From assembly GCA_030435675.1 (NCBI GenBank), contig CM059625.1, forward strand, positions 6,138,001 through 6,202,000: a stretch of DNA of 64,000 nt, read 5' to 3'. The DNA comes from Steinernema hermaphroditum. Its lineage: Eukaryota; Nematoda; Chromadorea; Rhabditida; Steinernematidae. Below are positions 44,101-59,100 of the stretch, in pieces; the stretch's first letter is position 1; every line of letters begins with the position of its first letter. Under the pieces are notes generated by a model. It made no database searches. It saw nothing but the letters and a program-made list of their open reading frames with translations, and was not told the origin of the DNA. The position numbers and the translations under genes were made by a program.

Positions 44101-47100
44101 CAGGGAATCTGTCTATATGTCTCGATGCCCTACCTCCGATGCCTCGTCGAGTCCCCAACCTCGACACGCTTCGTCCGAAGCGTCAGCTCTTCAGACAGGG
44201 AATCTGTCTATATGTCTCGATGCCCTACCTCCGATGCCTCGAGTCCCCAACCTCGATGCCCTACCTTCGAAGCGTCGAGTCCCCAACCTCGATACCCTTC
44301 GTCCGAAGCGTCAGCTCTTCAGACAGGGAATCTGTCTATATGTCTCGATGCCCTACCTCCGATGCCTCGAGTCGCCAACCTCGACACCCTTCGTCCGAAG
44401 CGTCAGCTATTCAGACAGGGAATCTGTCTATATGTCTCGATGCCCTACCTCCAACCTTCGATGCCCCCAACCTCGATGCCCCCTACTTTCGAAGCGTCGA
44501 GTCCCCAACCTCGATACCCTTCGTCCGAAGCGTCAGCTCTTCAGACAGGGAATCTGTCTATATGTCTCGATGCCCTACCTCCGATGCCTCGAAGCGTCGA
44601 GTCCCCAACCTCGATACCCTTCGTCCGAAGCGTCAGCTCTTCAGACAGGGAATCTGTCTATATGTCTCGATGCCCTACCTCCGATGCGTCGAGTCCCCAA
44701 CCTCGATACCCTTCGTCCGAAGCGTCAGCTCTTCAGACAGGGAATCTGTCTATATGTCTCGATGCCCTACCTCCGATGCGTCGAGTCCCCAACCTCGATG
44801 CCCTTCGTCCGAAGCGTCAGCTTTCTTCAGACAGGGAATCTGTCTATATGTCTCGATGCCCTACCTCCGATGCCTCGAGTCGCCAACCTCGACACGCTTC
44901 GTCCGAAGCGTCAGCTATTCAGACAGGGAATCTGTCTATATGTCTCGATGCCCTACCTCCGATGCGTCGAGCCCCCAACCTCGATGCCCTACCTTCGAAG
45001 CGTCGAGTCCCCAACCTCGATACCCTTCGTCCGAAGCGTCAGCTCTTCAGACAGGGAATCTGTCTATATGTCTCGATGCCCTACCTCCGATGCGTCGAGT
45101 CCCCAACCTCGACTACGCTTCGTCCGAAGCGTCAGCTCTTCAGACAGGGAATCTGTCTATATGTCTCGATGCCCTACCTCCGATACGTCGAGTCCCCAAC
45201 CTCGATACCCTTCGTCCGAAGCGTCAGCTCTTCAGACAGGGAATCTGTCTATATGTCTCGATGCCCTACTTCATGTCGAGTCCCCAACCTCGATGCCCTA
45301 CCTCCGAAGCGTCGAGTCCCCAACCTCGATACCCTTCGTCCGAAGCGTCAGCTCTTCAGACAGGGAATCTGTCTATATGTCTCGATGCCCTACCTCCGAT
45401 GCGTCGAGTCCCAACCTCGACACGTCCGAAGCGTCCTCTACGCAAATCTCCGATGCCCTACCTCCGATGCGTCGAGTCCCCAACCTCGATACCCTTCGTC
45501 CGAAGCGTCAGCTCTTCAGACAGGGAATCTGTCTATATGTCTCGATGCCCTACCTCCGATGCGTCGAGTCCCCAACCTCGATACCCTTCGTCCGAAGCGT
45601 CAGCTCTTCAGACAGGGAATCTGTCTATATGTCTCGATGCCCTACCTCCGATGCGTCGAGTCCCCAACCTCGATACCCTTCGTCCGAAGCGTCAGCTCTT
45701 CAGACAGGGAATCTGTCTATATGTCTCGATGCCCTACCTCCGATGCGTCGAGTCCCCAACCTCGATACCCTCTTCGTCCGAAGCGTCAGCTCTTCAGACA
45801 GGGAATCTGTCTATATGTCTCGATGCCCTACCTCCGATGCGTCGAGTCCCCAACCTCGATGCCCTACCTCCGAAGCGTCGAGTCCCAAACCTCGACACCC
45901 TTCGTCCGAAGCGTCAGCTCTTCAGACAGGGAATCTGTCTATATGTCTCGATGCCCTACCTCCGAAGCGTCGAGTCCCCAACCTCGATACCCTTCGTCCG
46001 AAGCGTCAGCTCTTCAGACAGGGAATCTGTCTATATGTCTCGATGCCCTACCTCCGATGCGTCGAGTCCCCAACCTCGATGCCCTACCTTCGAAGCGTCG
46101 AGTCCCCAACCTCGATACCCTTCGTCCGAAGCGTCAGCTCTTCAGACAGGGAATCTGTCTATATGTCTCGATGCCCTACCTCCGATGCGTCGAGCCCCCA
46201 ACCTCGATGCCCTACCTTCGAAGCGTCGAGTCCCCAACCTCGATACCCTTCGTCCGAAGCGTCAGCTCTTCAGACAGGGAATCTGTCTATATGTCTCGAT
46301 GCCCTACCTCCGATGCGTCGAGTCCCCAACCTCGATACCCTTCGTCCGAAGCGTCAGCTCTTCAGACAGGGAATCTGTCTATATGTCTCGATGCCCTACC
46401 TCCGATGCGTCGAGCCCCCAACCTCGATGCCCTACCTCCGATGCCTCGAGTCGCCAACCTCGATACCCTTCGTCCGAAGCGTCAGCTCTTCAGACAGGGA
46501 ATCTGTCTATATGTCTCGATGCCCTACCTCCGATGCCTCGAGTCCCCAACCTCGATACCCTTCGTCCGAAGCGTCAGCTCTTCAGACAGGGAATCTGTCT
46601 ATATGTCTCGATGCCCTCCTCCGATCGTCACCCCCAACCTCGATGCCCTACCTCCGAAGCGTCGAGTCCCCAACCTCGATACCCTTCGTCCGAAGCGTCA
46701 GCTCTTCAGACAGGGAATCTGTCTATATGTCTCGATGCCCTACCTCCGATGCCTCGAGTCCCCAACCTCGATACCCTTCGTCCGAAGCGTCAGCTATTCA
46801 GACAGGGAATCTGTCTATATGTCTCGATGCCCTACCTCCGATGCGTCGAGCCCCCAACCTCGATGCCCTACTTTCGAAGCGTCGAGTCCCCAACCTCGAT
46901 ACCCTTCGTCCGAAGCGTCAGCTCTTCAGACAGGGAATCTGTCTATATGTCTCGATGCCCTACCTCCGATGCCTCGAGTCGCCAACCTCCTGACTCGATC
47001 CCTCGATCCTCCGAAGCGTCAGCTCTTCAGACAGGGAATCTGTCTATATGTCTCGATGCCCTACCTCCGATACGTCGAGTCCCCAACCTCGATACCCTTC

Positions 47101-50100
47101 GTCCGAAGCGTCAGCTCTTCAGACAGGGAATCTGTCTATATGTCTCGATGCCCTACCTCCGATGCGTCGAGTCCCCAACCTCGACACCCTTCGTCCGAAG
47201 CGTCAGCTCTTCAGACAGGGAATCTGTCTATATGTCTCGATGCCCTACCTCCGATGCCTCGAGTCCCCAACCTCGATACCCTTCGTCCGAAGCGTCAGCT
47301 ATTCAGACAGGGAATCTGTCTATATGTCTCGATGCCCTACCTCCGAAGCGTCGAGTCCCCAACCTCGATGCCCTTCGTCCGAAGCGTCAGCTCTTCAGAC
47401 AGGGAATCTGTCTATATGTCTCGATGCCCTACCTCCGATGCGTCGAGTCCCCAACCTCGATACCCTTCGTCCGTCCGAAGCGTCAGCTCTTCAGACAGGG
47501 AATCTGTCTATATGTCTCGATGCCCTACCTCCGATGCGTCGAGCCCCCAACCTCGATGCCCTACCTTCGAAGCGTCGAGTCCCCAACCTCGATACCCTTC
47601 GTCCGAAGCGTCAGCTCTTCAGACAGGGAATCTGTCTATATGTCTCGATGCCCTACCTCCGATGCCTCGAGTCGCCAACCTCGACACGCTTCGTCCGAAG
47701 CGTCAGCTATTCAGACAGGGAATCTGTCTATATGTCTCGATGCCCTACCTCCGATGCGTCGAGTCCCCAACCTCGATGCCCTACCTTCGAAGCGTCGAGT
47801 CCCCAACCTCGATACCCTTCGTCCGAAGCGTCAGCTCTTCAGACAGGGAATCTGTCTATATGTCTCGATGCCCTACCTCCGATGCCTCGAGTCCCCAACC
47901 TCGACCTCCTTGTCCCACCCTCGATACCCTTCGTCCGAAGCGTCAGCTCTTCAGACAGGGAATCTGTCTATATGTCTCGATGCCCTACCTCCGATGCCTC
48001 GAGTCGCCAACCTCGACACGCTTCGTCCGAAGCGTCAGCTATTCAGACAGGGAATCTGTCTATATGTCTCGATGCCCTACCTCCGATGCGTCGAGCCCCC
48101 AACCTCGATGCCCTACCTTCGAAGCGTCGAGTCCCCAACCTCGATACCCTTCGTCCGAAGCGTCAGCTCTTCAGACAGGGAATCTGTCTATATGTCTCGA
48201 TGCCCTACCTCCGATGCGTCGAGTCCCCAACCTCGATACCCTTCGTCCGAAGCGTCAGCTCTTCAGACAGGGAATCTGTCTATATGTCTCGATGCCCTTC
48301 CTCCGAAGCGTCGAGTCCCCAACCTCGATACCCTTCGTCCGAAGCGTCAGCTATTCAGACAGGGAATCTGTCTATATGTCTCGATGCCCTACCTCCGATG
48401 CGTCGAGCCCCCAACCTCGATGCCCTACCTTCGAAGCGTCGAGTCCCCAACCTCGATACCCTTCGTCCGAAGCGTCAGCTCTTCAGACAGGGAATCTGTC
48501 TATATGTCTCGATTCGATGCCCTACCTCCGAAGCCTCGAGTCCCCAACCTCGATACCCTTCGTCCGAAGCGTCAGCTCTTCAGACAGGGAATCTGTCTAT
48601 ATGTCTCGATGCCCTACCTCCGATGCGTCGAGCCCCCAACCTCGATGCCCTACCTTCGAAGCGTCGAGTCCCCAACCTCGATACCGCTTCGTCCGAAGCG
48701 TCAGCTCTTCAGACAGGGAATCTGTCTATATGTCTCGATGCCCTACCTCCGATGCGTCGAGTCCCCAACCTCGATGCCCTACCTTCGAAGCGTCGAGTCC
48801 CCAACCTCGATACCCTTCGTCCGAAGCGTCAGCTCTTCAGACAGGGAATCTGTCTATATGTCTCGATGCCCTACCTCCGATGCGTCGAGTCCCCAACCTC
48901 GATGCCACCCCACCTCGACACTTCGTCCGAAGCGTCAGCTATTCAGACAGGGAATCTGTCTATATGTCTCGATGCCCTACCTCCGATGCCTCGAGTCCCC
49001 AACCTCGACACGCTTCGTCCGAAGCGTCAGCTCTTCAGACAGGGAATCTGTCTATATGTCTCGATGCCCTACCTCCGAAGCGTCGAGTCCCCAACCTCGA
49101 TACCCTTCGTCCGAAGCGTCAGCTCTTCAGACAGGGAATCTGTCTATATGTCTCGATGCCCTACCTCCGATCGTCGAGTCCCCAACCTCGATGCCCTACC
49201 TTCGAAGCGTCGAGTCCCCAACCTCGATACCCTTCGTCCGAAGCGTCAGCTCTTCAGACAGGGAATCTGTCTATATGTCTCGATGCCCTACCTCCGATGC
49301 CTCGAGTCCCCAACCTCGATACGCTTCGTCCGAAGCGTCAGCTCTTCAGACAGGGAATCTGTCTATATGTCTCGATGCCCTACCTCCGATGCGTCGAGCC
49401 CCCAACCTCGATGCCCTACCTTCGAAGCGTCGAGTCCCCAACCTCGATACCCTTCGTCCGAAGCGTCAGCTCTTCAGACAGGGAATCTGTCTATATGTCT
49501 CGATGCCCTACCTCCGAAGCCTCGAGTCCCCAACCTCGATACCCTTCGTCCGAAGCGTCAGCTCTTCAGACAGGGAATCTGTCTATATGTCTCGATGCCC
49601 TACCTCCGAAGCGTCGAGTCCCCAACCTCGATACCCTTCGTCCGAAGCGTCAGCTCTTCAGACAGGGAATCTGTCTATATGTCTCGATGCCCTACCTCCG
49701 ATGCCTCGAGTCCCCAACCTCGATACCCTTCGTCCGAAGCGTCAGCTCTTCAGACAGGGAATCTGTCTATATGTCTCGATGCCCTACCTCCGATGCGTCG
49801 AGTCCCCAACCTCGATGACACCTTCGTCCGAAGCGTCAGCTCTTCAGACAGGGAATCTGTCTATATGTCTCGATGCCCTACCTCCGATGCCTCGAGTCCC
49901 CAACCTCGATACCCTTCGTCCGAAGCGTCAGCTATTCAGACAGGGAATCTGTCTATATGTCTCGATGCCCTACCTCCGATGCGTCGAGTCCCCCAACCTC
50001 GATGCCCTACCTTCGAAGCGTCGAGTCCCCAACCTCGATACCCTTCGTCCGAAGCGTCAGCTCTTCAGACAGGGAATCTGTCTATATGTCTCGATGCCCT

Positions 50101-53100
50101 ACCTCCGATGCGTCGAGTCCCCAACCTCGATACCCTTCGTCCGAAGCGTCAGCTCTTCAGACAGGGAATCTGTCTATATGTCTCGATGCCCTACCCCGAT
50201 GCCTCGAGTCGCCAACCTCGATGCCCTACCTTCGAAGCGTCGAGTCCCCAACCTCGATACCCTTCGTCCGAAGCGTCAGCTCTTCAGACAGGGAATCTGT
50301 CTATATGTCTCGATGCCCTACCTCCGATGCCTCGAGTCCCCAACCTCGACACCCTTCGTCCGAAGCGTCAGCTCTTCAGACAGGGAATCTGTCTATATGT
50401 CTCGATGCCCTACCTCCGATGCGTCGAGTCCCCAACCTCGATGCCCTTCGTCCGAAGCGTCAGCTCTTCAGACAGGGAATCTGTCTATATGTCTCGATGC
50501 CCTACCTCCGAAGCGTCAGCTCTTCAGACAGGGAATCTGTCTATATGTCTCGATGCCCTACCTCCTGAAGCGTCGAGTCCCCAACCTCGACACGCTACCC
50601 TTCGTCCGAAGCGTCAGCTATTCAGACAGGGAATCTGTCTATATGTCTCGATGCCCTACCTCCGAAGCGTCGAGTCCCCAACCTCGATACCCTTCGTCCG
50701 AAGCGTCAGCTCTTCAGACAGGGAATCTGTCTATATGTCTCGATGCCCTACCTCCGAAGCGTCGAGTCCCCAACCTCGATACCCTTCGTCCGAAGCGTCA
50801 GCTCTTCAGACAGGGAATCTGTCTATATGTCTCGATGCCCTACCTCCGAAGCGTCGAGTCCCCAACCTCGATACCCTTCGTCCGAAGCGTCAGCTCTTCA
50901 GACAGGGAATCTGTCTATATGTCTCGATGCCCTACCTCCGATGCGTCGAGTCCCCAACCTCGATGCCCTTCGTCCGAAGCGTCAGCTATTCAGACAGGGA
51001 ATCTGTCTATATGTCTCGATGCCCTACCTCCGATGCGTCAGCTATTCAGACAGGGAATCTGTCTATATGTCTCGATGCCCTTCCTCCGAAGCGTCGAGTC
51101 CCCAACCTCGATACCCTTCGTCCGAAGCGTCAGCTCTTCAGACAGGGAATCTGTCTATATGTCTCGATGCCCTACCTCCGAATCTGTCGAGATGTCCCAA
51201 CCTCGATGCCCTACCTTCGAAGCGTCGAGTCGCCAACCTCGACACTCTTCGTCCGAAGCGTCAGCTATTCAGACAGGGAATCTGTCTATATGTCTCGATG
51301 CCCTACCTCCGATGCGTCGAGTCCCCAACCTCGATACCCTTCGTCCGAAGCGTCAGCTCTTCAGACAGGGAATCTGTCTATATGTCTCGATGCCCTACCT
51401 CCGAAGCGTCGAGTCCCCAACCTCGATACCCTTCGTCCGAAGCGTCAGCTCTTCAGACAGGGAATCTGTCTATATGTCTCGATGCCCTACCTCCGATGCC
51501 TCGAGTCCCCAACCTCGACACGCTTCGTCCGAAGCGTCAGCTATTCAGACAGGGAATCTGTCTATATGTCTCGATGCCCTACCTCCGATCGCGTCGAGCC
51601 CCCAACCTCGATGCCCTACCTTCGAAGCGTCGAGTCCCCAACCTCGATACCCTTCGTCCGAAGCGTCAGCTCTTCAGACAGGGAATCTGTCTATATGTCT
51701 CGATGCCCTACCTCCGATGCGTCGAGTCCCCAACCTCGACACGCTTCGTCCGAAGCGTCAGCTCTTCAGACAGGGAATCTGTCTATATGTCTCGATGCCC
51801 TACCTCCGAAGCGTCGAGTCCCCAACCTCGATACCCTTCGTCCGAAGCGTCAGCTCTTCAGACAGGGAATCTGTCTATATGTCTCGATGCCCTACCTCCG
51901 ATACCGTCGAGTCCCCACCACTCCATATTCTCGATGCCCTACCTCCGATACCCTTCGTCCGAAGCGTCAGCTCTTCAGACAGGGAATCTGTCTATATGTC
52001 TCGATGCCCTACCTCCGATGCGTCGAGTCCCCAACCTCGACACCCTTCGTCCGAAGCGTCAGCTATTCAGACAGGGAATCTGTCTATATGTCTCGATGCC
52101 CTACCTCCGAAGCGTCGAGTCCCCAACCTCGATGCCCTTCGTCCGAAGCGTCAGCTCTTCAGACAGGGAATCTGTCTATATGTCTCGATGCCCTACCTCC
52201 GAAGGTGCCTCGAGTCGCCAACCTCCCAACCTCGATACCCTTCGTCCGAAGCGTCAGCTCTTCAGACAGGGAATCTGTCTATATGTCTCGATGCCCTACC
52301 TCCGATGCGTCGAGTCCCCAACCTCGATACCCTTCGTCCGAAGCGTCAGCTCTTCAGACAGGGAATCTGTCTATATGTCTCGATGCCCTACCTCCGATGC
52401 GTCGAGTCCCCAACCTCGATGCCCTACCTTCGAAGCGTCATCCCCCTCGACACGCCTTCGTCCGAAGCGTCAGCTCTTCAGACAGGGAATCTGTCTATAT
52501 GTCTCGATGCCCTACCTCCGATGCGTCGAGTCCCCAACCTCGATGCCCTACTTTCGAAGCGTCGAGTCCCCAACCTCGATACCCTTCGTCCGAAGCGTCA
52601 GCTCTTCAGACAGGGAATCTGTCTATATGTCTCGATGCCCTACCTCCGATGCCTCGAGTCGCCAACCTCGACACGCTTCGTCCGAAGCGTCAGCTATTCA
52701 GACAGGGAATCTGTCTATATGTCTCGATGCCCTACCTCCGATGCGTCGAGTCCCCAACCTCGATGCCCTACCTTCGAAGCGTCGAGTCCCCAACCTCGCA
52801 TGCCCTTCGTCCGAAGCGTCAGCTCTTCAGACAGGGAATCTGTCTATATGTCTCGATGCCCTACCTCCGATGCGTCGAGTCCCCAACCTCGATGCACCCT
52901 TCGTCCGAAGCGTCAGCTATTCAGACAGGGAATCTGTCTATATGTCTCGATGCCCTACCTCCGATGCCTCGAGTCCCCAACCTCGACACCCTTCGTCCGA
53001 AGCGTCAGCTCTTCAGACAGGGAATCTGTCTATATGTCTCGATGCCCTACCTCCGAAGCGTCGAGTCCCCAACCTCGATGCCCTACCTTCGAAGCGTCGA

Positions 53101-56100
53101 GTCCCCAACCTCGATACCCTTCGTCCGAAGCGTCAGCTCTTCAGACAGGGAATCTGTCTATATGTCTCGATGCCCTACCTCCGATGCGTCGAGTCCCCAA
53201 CCTCGATACCCTTCGTCCGAAGCGTCAGCTCTTCAGACAGGGAATCTGTCTATATGTCTCGATGCCCTACCTTCGAAGCGTCGAGTCCCCAACCTCGATA
53301 CCCTTCGTCCGAAGCGTCAGCTCTTCAGACAGGGAATCTGTCTATATGTCTCGATGCCCTACCTCCGATGCGTCGAGTCGCCAACCTCGACACCCTTCGT
53401 CCGAAGCGTCAGCTATTCAGACAGGGAATCTGTCTATATGTCTCGATGCCCTACCTCCGAAGCGTCGAGTCCCCAACCTCGATACCCTTCGTCCGAAGCG
53501 TCAGCTCTTCAGACAGGGAATCTGTCTATATGTCTCGATGCCCTACCTCCGAAGCGTCGAGTCCCCAACCTCGATACCCTTCGTCCGAAGCGTCAGCTCT
53601 TCAGACAGGGAATCTGTCTATATGTCTCGATGCCCTACCTCCGATGCGTCGAGTCGCCCTACCTCCGAACCGTCAGCCTCCCCCCAGACACGCTTCGTCC
53701 GAAGCGTCAGCTATTCAGACAGGGAATCTGTCTATATGTCTCGATGCCCTACCTCCGATGCGTCGAGTCCCCAACCTCGATCAGCTCTTCGACAGGCGAA
53801 TCCCTTCGTCCGAAGCGTCAGCTCTTCAGACAGGGAATCTGTCTATATGTCTCGATGCCCTACCTCCGATGCGTCGAGTCCCCAACCTCGATACCCTTCG
53901 TCCGAAGCGTCAGCTCTTCAGACAGGGAATCTGTCTATATGTCTCGATGCCCTACCTCCGAAGCGTCGAGTCCCCAACCTCGATACCCTTCGTCCGAAGC
54001 GTCAGCTATTCAGACAGGGAATCTGTCTATATGTCTCGATGCCCTACCTCCGAAGCGTCGAGTCCGCCAACCTCGATACCCTTCGTCCGAAGCGTCAGCT
54101 CTTCAGACAGGGAATCTGTCTATATGTCTCGATGCCCTACCTCCGATGCGTCGAGTCCCCAACCTCGATACCCTTCGTCCGAAGCGTCAGCTCTTCAGAC
54201 AGGGAATCTGTCTATATGTCTCGATGCCCTTCCTCCGAAGCGTCGAGTCCCCAACCTCGATACCCTTCGTCCGAAGCGTCAGCTATTCAGACAGGGAATC
54301 TGTCTATATGTCTCGATGCCCTACCTCCGATGCGTCGAGCCCCCAACCTCGATGCCCTACCTTCGAAGCGTCGAGTCCCCAACCTCGACACCCTTCGTCC
54401 GAAGCGTCAGCTCTTCAGACAGGGAATCTGTCTATATGTCTCGATGCCCTACCTCCGATGCCTCGAGTCGCCAACCTCGATACGCTTCGTCCGAAGCGTC
54501 AGCTATTCAGACAGGGAATCTGTCTATATGTCTCGATGCCCTACCTCCGAAGCGTCGAGTCCCCAACCGTCGAGTCCCCACCACGAACCCTTCGTCCGAA
54601 GCGTCAGCTCTTCAGACAGGGAATCTGTCTATATGTCTCGATGCCCTACCTCCGAAGCGTCGAGTCCCCAACCTCGATACCCTTCGTCCGAAGCGTCAGC
54701 TCTTCAGACAGGGAATCTGTCTATATGTCTCGATGCCCTACCTCCGATGCGTCGAGTCCCCAACCTCGATGCCCTACCTTCCGAAGCGTCGAATGTCCGA
54801 GCCCAACCTCGATGCTCGATCCCTACCTTCGCGTCCGAAGCGTCAGCTCTTCAGACAGATTCAGACAGGGAATCTGTCTATATGTCTCGATGCCCTACCT
54901 CCGATGCGTCGAGTCCCCAACCTCGATACCCTTCGTCCGAAGCGTCAGCTCTTCAGACAGGGAATCTGTCTATATGTCTCGATGCCCTACCTCCGATGCG
55001 TCGAGTCGAGTCGCCAACCTCGACACCCTTCGTCCGAAGCGTCAGCTATTCAGACAGGGAATCTGTCTATATGTCTCGATGCCCTACCTCCGATGCGTCG
55101 AGCCCCCAACCTCGATGCCCTACCTTCGAAGCGTCGAGTCCCCAACCTCGATACCCTTCGTCCGAAGCGTCAGCTCTTCAGACAGGGAATCTGTCTATAT
55201 GTCTCGATGCCCTACCTCCGATGCGTCGAGCCCCCAACCTCGACACGCTTCGTCCGAAGCGTCAGCTATTCAGACAGGGAATCTGTCTATATGTCTCGAT
55301 GCCCTACCTCCGATGCGTCGAGCCCCCAACCTCGATGCCCTACCTTCGAAGCGTCGAGTCCCCAACCTCGATACCCTTCGTCCGAAGCGTCAGCTCTTCA
55401 GACAGGGAATCTGTCTATATGTCTCGATGCCCTACCTCCGATGCCTCGAGTCCCCAACCTCGACACCCTTCGTCCGAAGCGTCAGCTATTCAGACAGGGA
55501 ATCTGTCTATATGTCTCGATGCCCTACCTCCGATGCGTCGAGTCCCCAACCTCGATGCCCTTCGTCCGAAGCGTCAGCTCTTCAGACACCCTTCTGTCCG
55601 AAGCGTCAGCTCTTCAGACAGGGAATCTGTCTATATGTCTCGATGCCCTACCTCCGATACGTCGAGTCCCCAACCTCGATACCCTTCGTCCGAAGCGTCA
55701 GCTATTCAGACAGGGAATCTGTCTATATGTCTCGATGCCCTACCTCCGAATGCGTCGAGTCCCCAACCTCGATACCCTTCGTCCGAAGCGTCAGCTCTTC
55801 AGACAGGGAATCTGTCTATATGTCTCGATGCCCTACCTTCGTCGAAGCGTCAGAGGAATCTGTCTATATGTCTCGATGCCCTACCTCCGATGCGTCGAGT
55901 CCCCAACCTCGACACCCTTCGTCCGAAGCGTCAGCTCTTCAGACAGGGAATCTGTCTATATGTCTCGATGCCCTACCTCCGATACGTCGAGTCCCCAACC
56001 TCGATACCCTTCGTCCGAAGCGTCAGCTATTCAGACAGGGAATCTGTCTATATGTCTCGATGCCCTACCTCCGATGCGTCGAGTCCCCAACCTCATACCC

Positions 56101-59100
56101 TTCGTCCGAAGCGTCAGCTCTTCAGACAGGGAATCTGTCTATATGTCTCGATGCCCTACCTCCGAAGCGTCGAGTCCCCAACCTCGATGCCCTACCTCCG
56201 AAGCGTCGAGTCCCCAACCTCGATACCCTTCGTCCGAAGCGTCAGCTCTTCAGACAGGGAATCTGTCTATATGTCTCGATGCCCTACCTCCGATGCCTCG
56301 AGTCGCCAACCTCGACACGCTTCGTCCGAAGCGTCAGCTATTCAGACAGGGAATCTGTCTATATGTCTCGATGCCCTACCTCCGATAGCGTCGAGTCCCC
56401 AACCTCGATGCCCTACCTTCGAAGCGTCGAGTCCCCAACCTCGATACCCTTCGTCCGAAGCGTCAGCTCTTCAGACAGGGAATCTGTCTATATGTCTCGA
56501 TGCCCTACCTCCGATGCGTCGAGTCCCCAACCTCGATGCCCTCCGAAGCGTCACTTCTGTCTCCTCCCCACCGACCCACGCTTCGTCCGAAGCGTCAGCT
56601 ATTCAGACAGGGAATCTGTCTATATGTCTCGATGCCCTACCTCCGATGCGTCGAGTCCCCAACCTCGACACGCCTTCGTCCGAAGCGTCAGCTCTTCAGA
56701 CAGGGAATCTGTCTATATGTCTCGATGCCCTACCTCCGATGCGTCGAGTCCCCAACCTCGACACGCTTCGTCCGAAGCGTCAGCTATTCAGACAGGGAAT
56801 CTGTCTATATGTCTCGATGCCCTACCTCCGATGCGTCGAGGTCGCCAACCTCGACACCCTTCGTCCGAAGCGTCAGCTATTCAGACAGGGAATCTGTCTA
56901 TATGTCTCGATGCCCTACCTACGAAGCGTCGAGTCCCCAACCTCGATGCCCTTAAACCCCAACCTCGACACCCTTCGTCCGAAGCGTCAGCTATTCAGAC
57001 AGGGAATCTGTCTATATGTCTCGATGCCCTACCTCCGATGCGTCGAGGCCCCAACCTCGATGCCTGCCCCTCGCTTCCGAAGCGTCAGCTCTTCAGACAG
57101 GGAATCTGTCTATATGTCTCGATGCCCTACCTCCGATGCGTCGAGTCCCCAACCTCGACACCCTTCGTCCGAAGCGTCAGCTATTCAGACAGGGAATCTG
57201 TCTATATGTCTCGATGCCCTACCTCCGATGCGTCGAGTCCCCAACCTCGATACCCTTCGTCCGAAGCGTCAGCTCTTCAGACAGGGAATCTGTCTATATG
57301 TCTCGATGCCCTACCTCCGATGCGTCGAGTCCCCAACCTCGATACCCTTCGTCCGAAGCGTCAGCTCTTCAGACAGGGAATCTGTCTATATGTCTCGATG
57401 CCCTACCTCCGATGCCTCGACCCTCCTTAAGTCGCCAACCTCGACACGCTTCGTCCGAAGCGTCAGCTATTCAGACAGGAATCTGTCTATATGTCTCGAT
57501 GCCCTACCCCCTCCGATACGTCGAGCCCCACAACCTCGATGCCCTACCTCCGAAGCGTCGAGTCCCCAACCTCGATACCCTTCGTCCGAAGCGTCAGCTC
57601 TTCAGACAGGGAATCTGTCTATATGTCTCGATGCCCTACCTCCGATGCGTCGAGTCCCCAACCTCGATACCCTTCGTCCGAAGCGTCAGCTCTTCAGACA
57701 GGGAATCTGTCTATATGTCTCGATGCCCTACCTCCGATGCGTCGAGTCCCCAACCTCGATACCCTTCGTCCGAAGCGTCAGCTCTTCAGACAGGGAATCT
57801 GTCTATATGTCTCGATGCCCTACCTCCGATGCGTCGAGTCCCCAACCTCGACACGCTTCGTCCGAAGCGTCAGCTCTTCAGACAGGGAATCTGTCTATAT
57901 GTCTCGATGCCCTACCTTCGAAGCGTCGAGTCCCCAACCTCGATACCCTTCGTCCGAAGCGTCAGCTATTCAGACAGGGAATCTGTCTATATGTCTCGAT
58001 GCCCTCCCTCCTCCGATGCGTCGAGCCCCCAACCTCGATGCCCTACCTTCGAAGCGTCGAGTCCCCAACCTCGATACCCTTCGTCCGAAGCGTCAGCTCT
58101 TCAGACAGGGAATCTGTCTATATGTCTCGATGCCCTACCTCCGATGCCTCGAGTCGCCAACCTCGACACGCTTCGTCCGAAGCGTCAGCTATTCAGACAG
58201 GGAATCTGTCTATATGTCTCGATGCCCTACCTCCGAAGCGTCGAGCCCCTTCAGACAGGGAATCTGTCTATATGTCTCGATGCCCTACCTTCGAAGCGTC
58301 GAGTCCCCAACCTCGACACCCTTCGTCCGAAGCGTCAGCTCTTCAGACAGGGAATCTGTCTATATGTCTCGATGCCCTACCTCCGATGCCTCGAGTCCCC
58401 AACCTCGACACCCTTCGTCCGAAGCGTCAGCTATTCAGACAGGGAATCTGTCTATATGTCTCGATGCCCTACCTCCGAAGCGTCGAGTCCCCAACCTCGA
58501 TGCCCTTCGTCCGAAGCGTCAGCTCTTCAGACAGGGAATCTGTCTATATGTCTCGATGCCCTACCTCCGAAGCGTCGAGTCCCCAACCTCGATGCCCTTC
58601 GTCCGAAGCGTCAGCTCTTCAGACAGGGAATCTGTCTATATGTCTCGATGCCCTACCTCCGATGCCCGTCGAGTCCGCCAACCTCGACACGCCCTTCGTC
58701 CGAAGCGTCAGCTCTTCAGACAGGGAATCTGTCTATATGTCTCGATGCCCTACCTCCGATGCGTCGAGTCCCCAACCTCGATGCCCTTCGTCCGAAGCGT
58801 CAGCTCTTCAGACAGGGAATCTGTCTATATGTCTCGATGCCCTACCTCCGAAGCGTCGAGTCCCCAACCTCGATGCCCTTCGTCCGAAGCGTCAGCTCTT
58901 CAGACAGGGAATCTGTCTATATGTCTCGATGCCCTACCTCCGAAGCGTCGAGTCCCCAACCTCGATACCCTTCGTCCGAAGCGTCAGCTCTTCAGACAGG
59001 GAATCTGTCTATCATGCCCTCCTCCATGCAGTCCCACTCGATGCCCTACCTCCGATGCCTCGAGTCCCCAACCTCGACACGCTTCGTCCGAAGCGTCAGC